Of a DNA stretch of 33,974 nucleotides, positions 29,239 to 33,974 are shown one piece after another (the stretch's first letter is position 1; the number at the start of each line of letters is the position of its first letter). Origin of the DNA: CAYTYZ01 sp964448465 (GTDB lineage Bacteria; Patescibacteriota; Microgenomatia; UBA12405); contig CAYUVY010000007.1 in the NCBI GenBank assembly GCA_964448465.1, forward strand, positions 1-33,974, read 5' to 3'. The notes beneath the pieces were generated by a model that was not told the origin of the DNA, made no database searches, and worked only from the letters and a program-made list of their open reading frames with translations. Both the position numbers and the translations under genes were made by a program.

Positions 29239-31167
29239 TTAACGAGTGGTTTTTAGTGAATTTAATCGTTGTAAATAGTCTTTAGCTTCTAAATTGTTTG
29301 GATTAATTTTTAGCGCGGCTTCCATGTCTAATTTAGCATTTGAGTAATTTTTTTGTTCAAAATATATTTGACCTAGACGAAACCAGGCGTGGTCGTAATT
29401 AGGTTTTAATTCTACGGCTTTTTCTAAGTTTTTTAGGGCTTCAGTCTGCAATTGAGCAGCCGAATATAAATTACCAAGTTGATAAAAACTAGAGGCATCG
29501 GTAGGAGCAAGTATGGTGGCTTTGGTAAGACTTGAAATGGCTAGCGGATAATATTTTAGTAGATCCACTTGGGCCAGATTGGTATATACCTGACTTTGGA
29601 GTTTTAGATAATTAATCTCGGAGGGGGAAGTTTTTAGAGCAAGCTTGGCCAATGCATCGGATTGAATCGATAGATCTTTGTTTTTTTCCTTGGAGGCTTG
29701 CTGGCTTAGTTGTAGAGCAGAATAGATTTGAAAATAGGGATTTTTTGTGGAAAATTTGAGGGCAGAGAGGTAGTTTTGGCGGGTAAAGTAGATATCGGAA
29801 AGATAATGGGTGAAGGAGGTGTAAAGGAGGAAAAAGGAGAAGAGGATAAGGGGGATGGTAAGGAGAGTTGGGCCGGCCCCGCCGTAGCGGAGTTGTGTGG
29901 TTTTGTTTTCAGTACCTGAAAACAAAACCACAGAAAAGAATAAGATTTGGAGATAAATAGTAGAAAAACCAAAGAAGTTGGTGATAAGAATGGTGAGAAA
30001 GCCGGCTAAAAGTTCAAAAGAGTGGTTTTTTAGAAGAAGGAGTGAGGTAAATAAAATTAAGAGTAAATAAGATAGCAGTCCGAAAAAGCCAGTATTGGCC
30101 AGATAATTAAGAAATTCGTTGTGGGCCTTATTATAGAGAAAGTTCCACTCGGAAGTTAGATTGTGAGAAGCAGGACGAACCCAATAATAGGTTTGGGCAA
30201 AGGTTTCTGGGCCGGTACCAAAAAGTGGGAATTTGAGACCCAAGGCGATGGCGCCCGGCCAGACAATTTTGCGAATATCGGAACTGGCGGTGATAACTAT
30301 TTCTTCCCCAGTGGGATTAGGTATAGGAAGTACGGGAGCAGGAAAGAGTTTATTTTTAAGAGGATTTTCCAAAATAACGCAAAGAAGCAGAAAAAAACAA
30401 GATAAGAAAAATAAATGTTTAGAAAAAGTTTTAGTAATAATTTTGGCCAATAGATAGAGAGAAAAGGAGATTATAAAAGCGTAAAAACCGGACTGGGATT
30501 TGGTGAAGAAGAGGGCAAGCAAGGTAGTCATTTGCAAAAACGTCAGTTGCAGATTCCTCGACAGGCTCGGAATGACATGTTTATTACTTTTGTCATTCTG
30601 ACGAAGGTCAGAATCGGACTTGTGTAGAGCTAAGAAAAAAATGACACAAAGATAAGCTGCCAACCAATTGGGTTGGCCGAAGGTAGAAAAGACTCGGGCT
30701 TGGACATCTTGATCCCAATAGTGTTTGTCTATGCCAAAATGTTGAGCCAGAGCATAAAGAATAACTAGTTGACTAGTTATTAGTAGACTAATTAAGAGGT
30801 TTGGAAGGAGTTTGGGTTGAAACGAAATTTGAACATGGAGAATAAAAAAAATAATTAGATAGCAAAGTAGTGTTAGAATTCCGCCATTAAATCGGCCGTA
30901 ATAACCATAAAAAGAACTGTATTTGTCAAAAGAAAAAATAAAGCTAAATATCTGGCTAGCAAAAAAAATAAGTAGCAAAGGAGTGAGAGGATGAAAAATA
31001 AAGATAGGATGTTTTTTTTGTAGATAGCCCTTTAAGTGAGAAAGAAGTAGAAAGCCGGTGATTAGATAGAGAAAATAGGTTTTGGGTAGTTCAAAAAGTT
31101 CAGAACTGAAAGGTGAAACTAGCAACGGAGTAAGGGTAAAAAGAAGATAGATTAAAAAGTTGGTCAT
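29239..31167 (-). CDS. O-antigen-ligase-like membrane protein with C-terminal TPRs
   Basis: A 642-residue protein. About twelve hydrophobic helices fill residues 1-450, with FGTGPETFAQTYYW and HNEFLNYLANTGFFGLLSYLL in the large loop, the pattern of the Wzy/WaaL (O-antigen ligase) domain. Residues 455-642 are soluble with at least two TPR units (SFYQLGNLYSAAQLQTEALK and AWFRLGQIYFEQKNYSNAKL). It may join or polymerise glycans, or attach them to proteins. The ATG at 31167 gives a hydrophobic start; a longer frame from 31230 would run into the divergent gene. Two palindromes (29896-29932 and 30551-30614) are translated in loops between helices and look like insertions. Confidence 0.78.
   Translation of the reverse strand: MTNFLIYLLFTLTPLLVSPFSSELFELPKTYFLYLITGFLLLSHLKGYLQKKHPIFIFHPLTPLLLIFFASQIFSFIFSFDKYSSFYGYYGRFNGGILTLLCYLIIFFILHVQISFQPKLLPNLLISLLITSQLVILYALAQHFGIDKHYWDQDVQARVFSTFGQPNWLAAYLCVIFFLALHKSDSDLRQNDKSNKHVIPSLSRNLQLTFLQMTTLLALFFTKSQSGFYAFIISFSLYLLAKIITKTFSKHLFFLSCFFLLLCVILENPLKNKLFPAPVLPIPNPTGEEIVITASSDIRKIVWPGAIALGLKFPLFGTGPETFAQTYYWVRPASHNLTSEWNFLYNKAHNEFLNYLANTGFFGLLSYLLLILFTSLLLLKNHSFELLAGFLTILITNFFGFSTIYLQILFFSVVLFSGTENKTTQLRYGGAGPTLLTIPLILFSFFLLYTSFTHYLSDIYFTRQNYLSALKFSTKNPYFQIYSALQLSQQASKEKNKDLSIQSDALAKLALKTSPSEINYLKLQSQVYTNLAQVDLLKYYPLAISSLTKATILAPTDASSFYQLGNLYSAAQLQTEALKNLEKAVELKPNYDHAWFRLGQIYFEQKNYSNAKLDMEAALKINPNNLEAKDYLQRLNSLKTTR
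29896..29932. repeat. Perfect 17-bp inverted repeat with three-base loop, inside a gene
   Basis: TGTGGTTTTGTTTTCAG, TAC, then the exact reverse complement. It is read in-frame at about residues 412-424 of the ligase-like protein (around VVLFSGTENKTT). A GC-rich run encoding LRYGGAGP follows at once. It is the longest perfect hairpin I found in the window. Confidence 0.75.
30551..30614. repeat. Composite palindromic element inside a gene
   Basis: Two hairpins side by side: ATTCC/GGAAT (30553-30573) and ATTCTGAC/GTCAGAAT (30595-30614, four-base loop), linked by a further inverted repeat GAATGACA/TGTCATTC (30570-30577 with 30591-30598). On the minus strand it is translated in-frame as a stretch that includes SDSDLRQND and HVIPSLSRNL (about residues 184-206). 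From memory these peptides mark palindromes dispersed in many bacteria. Confidence 0.7.
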
Positions 31168-31182
31168 AAGCTCGATTAGGTT

Positions 31183-31192
31183 TAGTATACTA
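31183..31192. promoter_or_regulatory. Palindromic -10 region TAGTATACTA between divergent genes
   Basis: Perfect ten-base palindrome containing TATACT on both strands. On the plus strand TATACT (31186-31191) ends six bases before the GTG of the MreB-like gene. On the minus strand it would start an RNA with a short leader for the ligase-like gene, whose ATG is 16 bases from the palindrome. Confidence 0.45.
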
Positions 31193-31197
31193 ATATT

Positions 31198-32274
31198 GTG
31201 TTTAAATTGGATTTGAGAAATTATCGGCATTTGATTAGTTTGGACATGGGGAGTTTTCGAACTAGAGCTATTTTAAAAGAAAAAGGGGTGGTGTTCGACG
31301 AATCGAGTGCGGTGGTAAGAGTAAAAAAGAAACGGTATTTAGGTTTGAGTGCGCCTCGAAGTAGTGGGGGTAGATATGTGGCTATGGGAGACGCAGCTTT
31401 TGGTATGCAACACGTGGGAGCCAAACACTTGGAAACAATTTTTCCGGTACAAGCTGGGGTCTTGGTGGATGTAGAAAGTGCCGTGAGGGTTGTCGTGGAA
31501 GTAGTTAAAAGGGTGTACGAAGTGCCAGAATTAAAACCAAAGTTTTTGAGGCCTTGGGTGATGTTGGGAGTGGGTGCTTTTTTGAATGATTTGGAAGTAC
31601 GCTCTATTCGTCGAGCGGTGTTGGAGGCGGGAGTGGAAACGGTAGTGGCGGTGCCTAATTTAATTGCCGCCAGTTTGGAATTGGGAGATGGTTTGGGTTG
31701 GGAGAGACCTGTGGTGATTATGGATGTAGGCTGGCACAAGTCGGAAGTGGCAATTGTTTATAAAGGAGGAATAGTAGCTAGTAATTGGGTTAAGGTAGGG
31801 GGAGGTAGCATCGATTTGGCTATTGCAGAATACTTGAGGTTGCGACATGGAGTGCTGGTGGGTCTAAAAAGTGCGGAAAAGGTTAAGCTAGAAGTAGCAG
31901 GATTATCGGAAGGTTGGGGAAAAAGTACAGTGATTAGGGGCAAGGCGATGGAAACTAGTTTACCTAGAAGTTTGATGGTTAGTAGTGAAGAACTATTGGA
32001 GCCATTGTCTGGAATTTTGAGTAAATTGTCGAGGCTTGTAACTCAGACCCTGGAGCAGGCACCGCCGGAGTTGGAGGAAACGATAATAGAGGGTGGACTA
32101 TTTTTAATCGGAGGCGGGGCAAAATTGAGTGGACTGGCGGATATGTTGAGTGCTGAGTCTAGCTTGCAAACGACTTTAGTAGAAGACTGCGAAATTGTGG
32201 CTTTGCGAGGCATGGAGCGACTGTGGCAGGATTCCGAGAAACTAAAGATCATTAAACAGCTATGGCGGTATTAG
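31198..32274 (+). CDS. MreB-like actin homologue with altered ATPase motifs
   Basis: A 358-residue actin-fold protein. The order and spacing follow MreB: FPVQAGVLVDVESA (compare PLKDGVIADFE), a TevErRAv-like VRSIRRAVLEAG, VVIMDVGWHKSEVAIVYKGGIVAS, VGGGSIDLAIAEYLR, LVGLKSAEKVKLEVAG, RGK...TSLPRSLMVSSEEL and EETIIEGGLFLIGGGAKLSGL. Phosphate loop 1 is LDMGSFRTR (D16, G18 kept), but loop 2, normally DIGGGTTE, is D176-V-G-W-H-K-S-E, and the catalytic EEP is VPN. It may bind nucleotide weakly or without hydrolysis. Start GTG after TATACT. Its stop codon is part of the -10-like box of PBP2. FtsA or PilM would be alternatives, but the motifs fit MreB best. Confidence 0.8.
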   Translation: MFKLDLRNYRHLISLDMGSFRTRAILKEKGVVFDESSAVVRVKKKRYLGLSAPRSSGGRYVAMGDAAFGMQHVGAKHLETIFPVQAGVLVDVESAVRVVVEVVKRVYEVPELKPKFLRPWVMLGVGAFLNDLEVRSIRRAVLEAGVETVVAVPNLIAASLELGDGLGWERPVVIMDVGWHKSEVAIVYKGGIVASNWVKVGGGSIDLAIAEYLRLRHGVLVGLKSAEKVKLEVAGLSEGWGKSTVIRGKAMETSLPRSLMVSSEELLEPLSGILSKLSRLVTQTLEQAPPELEETIIEGGLFLIGGGAKLSGLADMLSAESSLQTTLVEDCEIVALRGMERLWQDSEKLKIIKQLWRY

Positions 32275-32282
32275 AATAGAGT

Positions 32283-33911
32283 ATGTTTGTTAAATGGCTT
32301 AGATTAGGTATTTACGCTAGTTTGATTTTTGTCTTAATAAAATGCGTGGGGATGATGGTTTTACAAAATAAATATTACGAATCACTAGCCTTGGAAAACC
32401 GTTTGCAAAAAATGGTAATTTTGGCTCCAAGAGGAGTAATTGAAGACCGCAAAGGACGAGTGATGGCCAAAAGTGTATATAATTATTATCGCCTTATTGA
32501 TGGGGAAAAAGTATACGAAGGTAGTGATGATTTTGTGGGGACTAGGTTTGAGGAAAAAGGGTTACGATATGATTTAAAACGAAAATATTTTTATGGAGCT
32601 GAGGCGGGATTTGTCACAGGCTATGTGACCAAACCAACGGAAGAGGAAATGGCAAAAAACGATTGTGGCTCGGAAATCACGGCTAACACTAGTGTGGGCC
32701 GGGCAGGAGTAGAAAAGAGTATGGATTGCGTTTTACGCGGGGAAGATGGGGTGAGAATGGTGGAGGTGGACGCTAAGGGTGAGTTTGTGCGGGACTTGGG
32801 TAGAAAGGAGCCAGTTAGTGGAGAAAAAGTGAGATTAAGTTTGGATGCATATTGGCAGGATAAAGCGGCCAAGTTGGCCCAAGGTAGAAAAATGGCGATT
32901 GTGGTGTCTGAACCCAAGACAGGCAAGATTATTGCTTTGGTTAGTAGTCCCGGGTATGATCCCAATGATTTTTCTTATCAAGTAGATAATGCCCAAATTA
33001 AGGCCTATTTGCAAGATGAAACGGGGTTGCCGATGTTAAATCGAGCCGTGGGTGCACGATATCATCCAGGATCAGTGTTTAAGATTGCGGTGGCCAGTGG
33101 AGGTCTGGAGGATGGGATAATAACGGCCGAGTCAACATTTTTAGACGAGGGGCAAATCAAAGTTGGAGATTATTTGTATAGAAACTGGTTGTTTACCAAG
33201 AGAGGGGCAACTGAAGGACAGGTAAATGTGATTAAAGGCTTACAGAGAAGTAACGATATCTTTTTTTATAAGCTGGGAGAAAAAATGGGACCAGATATGA
33301 TGAAGAAATGGGCCAATGATTTTGGTATGGGTGTAAAAACAGGGATAGAGTTGCCGGGTGAAGTGGCAGGGCTGATTCCAGATGAGACTTGGAAAATTAA
33401 AACCAAAGGAGAAAGTTGGTTCTTGGGAAATACATACCATATGGCCATAGGACAGGGAGATATAGAAGTAACTCCGCTACAAATAAACGAGGAAACTAGA
33501 ATTATTGCCAATAATGGGGTTCGTTGTAAAAGCTCGTTGTTGCAAGACAAAACTCCAGAGTGTGCTTCTATTGGTCTGCGTCCAGAGGTGGTAGCAACTG
33601 TCTTGGAGGGGATGAAGAGGGCTTGTAAGCCAGGAGGAACTGCTTGGCCGTTGTTTGAGTTTAAAACGAATATTGCATGTAAGACTGGCACGGCTCAAGT
33701 GGGAGATGGAAGTAACGATACCCATGCTTGGTTGACGGCTTTTGCTCCAGCAGAAAATCCACAAATTGTGATTACGGTACTAGTGGAGAGAGGAGGAGAG
33801 GGGAGTGATGTGGCTGGACCGGTGGTGGGGGACTTTTTGAAGCAATATTTTGGGGAAACGAACACAAAAGTTTATCGGTATGATCCAACAGGAAAAGTGG
33901 TGAGCGAATAG
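32283..33911 (+). CDS. mrdA: Penicillin-binding protein 2 (elongation transpeptidase)
   Basis: Class B PBP that cross-links peptidoglycan during side-wall growth. The 542 residues have an N-terminal anchor helix (about 7-28), a dimerisation/pedestal region with ILAPRGVIEDRKGRVMAKS, SVGRAGVEKSMD, and the transpeptidase domain: S264-x-x-K267 in HPGSVFKI, S323-N-D (E. coli PBP2 has S-S-D here) and K467-T-G in CKTGTAQ. A zinc-site pattern of E. coli PBP2 was not looked for in detail. TAGAAT (32272-32277) ends five bases before the ATG and begins with the stop codon of the MreB-like gene. Position after an MreB homologue supports the elongasome role rather than FtsI. Confidence 0.9.
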   Translation: MFVKWLRLGIYASLIFVLIKCVGMMVLQNKYYESLALENRLQKMVILAPRGVIEDRKGRVMAKSVYNYYRLIDGEKVYEGSDDFVGTRFEEKGLRYDLKRKYFYGAEAGFVTGYVTKPTEEEMAKNDCGSEITANTSVGRAGVEKSMDCVLRGEDGVRMVEVDAKGEFVRDLGRKEPVSGEKVRLSLDAYWQDKAAKLAQGRKMAIVVSEPKTGKIIALVSSPGYDPNDFSYQVDNAQIKAYLQDETGLPMLNRAVGARYHPGSVFKIAVASGGLEDGIITAESTFLDEGQIKVGDYLYRNWLFTKRGATEGQVNVIKGLQRSNDIFFYKLGEKMGPDMMKKWANDFGMGVKTGIELPGEVAGLIPDETWKIKTKGESWFLGNTYHMAIGQGDIEVTPLQINEETRIIANNGVRCKSSLLQDKTPECASIGLRPEVVATVLEGMKRACKPGGTAWPLFEFKTNIACKTGTAQVGDGSNDTHAWLTAFAPAENPQIVITVLVERGGEGSDVAGPVVGDFLKQYFGETNTKVYRYDPTGKVVSE

Positions 33912-33947
33912 GGAAAGTCTTGACTTGTGTGATAGGATAGGAGCAGA

Positions 33948-33974
33948 ATGAAAGCTATGTTGCCCACACTACTG
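33948..33974 (+). CDS. Start of a further gene, cut by the window edge
   Basis: ATG at 33948 followed by eight codons (MKAMLPTLL) to the end of the window. GGAG five bases upstream could be a ribosome site, and TTGACT at 33920-33925 could be a -35 element. The hydrophobic start and the position after mreB-like and PBP2 genes suggest RodA, the SEDS glycosyltransferase partner of PBP2, but nine residues are too few to tell. Confidence 0.3.

Noticed and set aside
31198..32274. FtsA or PilM
   Set aside because: Segment order and motifs (PVQAGVLVD, VGGGSIDLAIAEYLR, VSSEEL, IEGGLFLIGGGA) follow MreB, and PBP2 comes next.
1..33974. CRISPR arrays, insertion sequences, rRNA genes, alternative TGA code
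   Set aside because: No regularly spaced direct repeats, transposase frames or rRNA segments were seen, and TGA acts as a normal stop at several well-defined gene ends such as sufC and sufU.

Overview
The window is a compact bacterial chromosome segment of moderate to low GC using the standard bacterial code: TGA is a true stop, for example where sufC ends inside an ATGA overlap with sufB. The small tightly packed genes, many GT-C type membrane glycosyltransferases, short versions of familiar enzymes and a lysine-rich mini-peptide are what I associate with Candidatus Patescibacteria (CPR), perhaps a Microgenomates-like lineage. That placement is inference from gene style; there is no rRNA or other phylogenetic marker here that I could place.

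Layout. Bases 1-3115: a cut-off hypothetical gene, a SIMPL/DUF541 protein, a small charged protein, thymidylate kinase and serine hydroxymethyltransferase. 3139-9270: a D-Ala-D-Ala-ligase-like ATP-grasp enzyme, GalE and two large membrane proteins. 9264-12034: a lipoprotein with its terminator, a candidate small RNA with a consensus sigma-70 promoter, two unknown proteins and tRNA-Trp. 12074-17691: a damaged tRNA-Trp copy, a GDP-mannose-hydrolase-like Nudix protein, tRNA-Ala, a dCMP-deaminase-like protein, a PIG-V-like mannosyltransferase, then on the minus strand a small proline-rich protein, an EpmA-like synthetase, L33, an SGNH hydrolase, a ribosome hibernation factor, peptidase E and tRNA-Thr(GGT). 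17731-22255: tRNA-Ser, a complete sufC-B-D-S-U cluster, tRNA-Thr(TGT) and a damaged tRNA-Thr copy. 22318-25306: a GT28-like glycosyltransferase, a candidate structured RNA, a DUF1858 protein, a Cys-rich exported protein, an M50 protease, L28 and a 21-residue Lys-rich peptide. 25634-33974: a DUF4153/4173-like membrane protein, fmt coupled to an unknown gene, def, an O-antigen-ligase/TPR protein, then MreB-like, PBP2 and the start of a further gene that may be rodA.

How the genes fit together. Four themes stand out: cell envelope and wall elongation (MreB-like, PBP2, Ddl-like, GalE, several glycosyltransferases, O-antigen-ligase-like), iron-sulfur assembly (SUF), translation (Fmt and Def facing away from each other, L28, L33, HPF, an EpmA-like enzyme, five intact tRNAs), and one-carbon/thymidylate supply (GlyA, Tmk, a dCMP-deaminase-like protein).

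The most notable signals lie outside the gene products. (1) Twenty-four genes carry a TANNNT -10-type hexamer ending 5-7 bases before the start codon, the geometry of leaderless transcription, while only the Lys-rich peptide has a strong Shine-Dalgarno sequence. (2) Short palindromes sit in-frame inside three membrane or glycosyltransferase genes and inside two broken tRNA copies, each copy lying directly upstream of its intact parent. (3) A TTGACA-17-TATAAT promoter precedes an approximately 70-nt near-perfect hairpin ending in U7. (4) A second intergenic region, 23487-23631, can form mutually exclusive helices.
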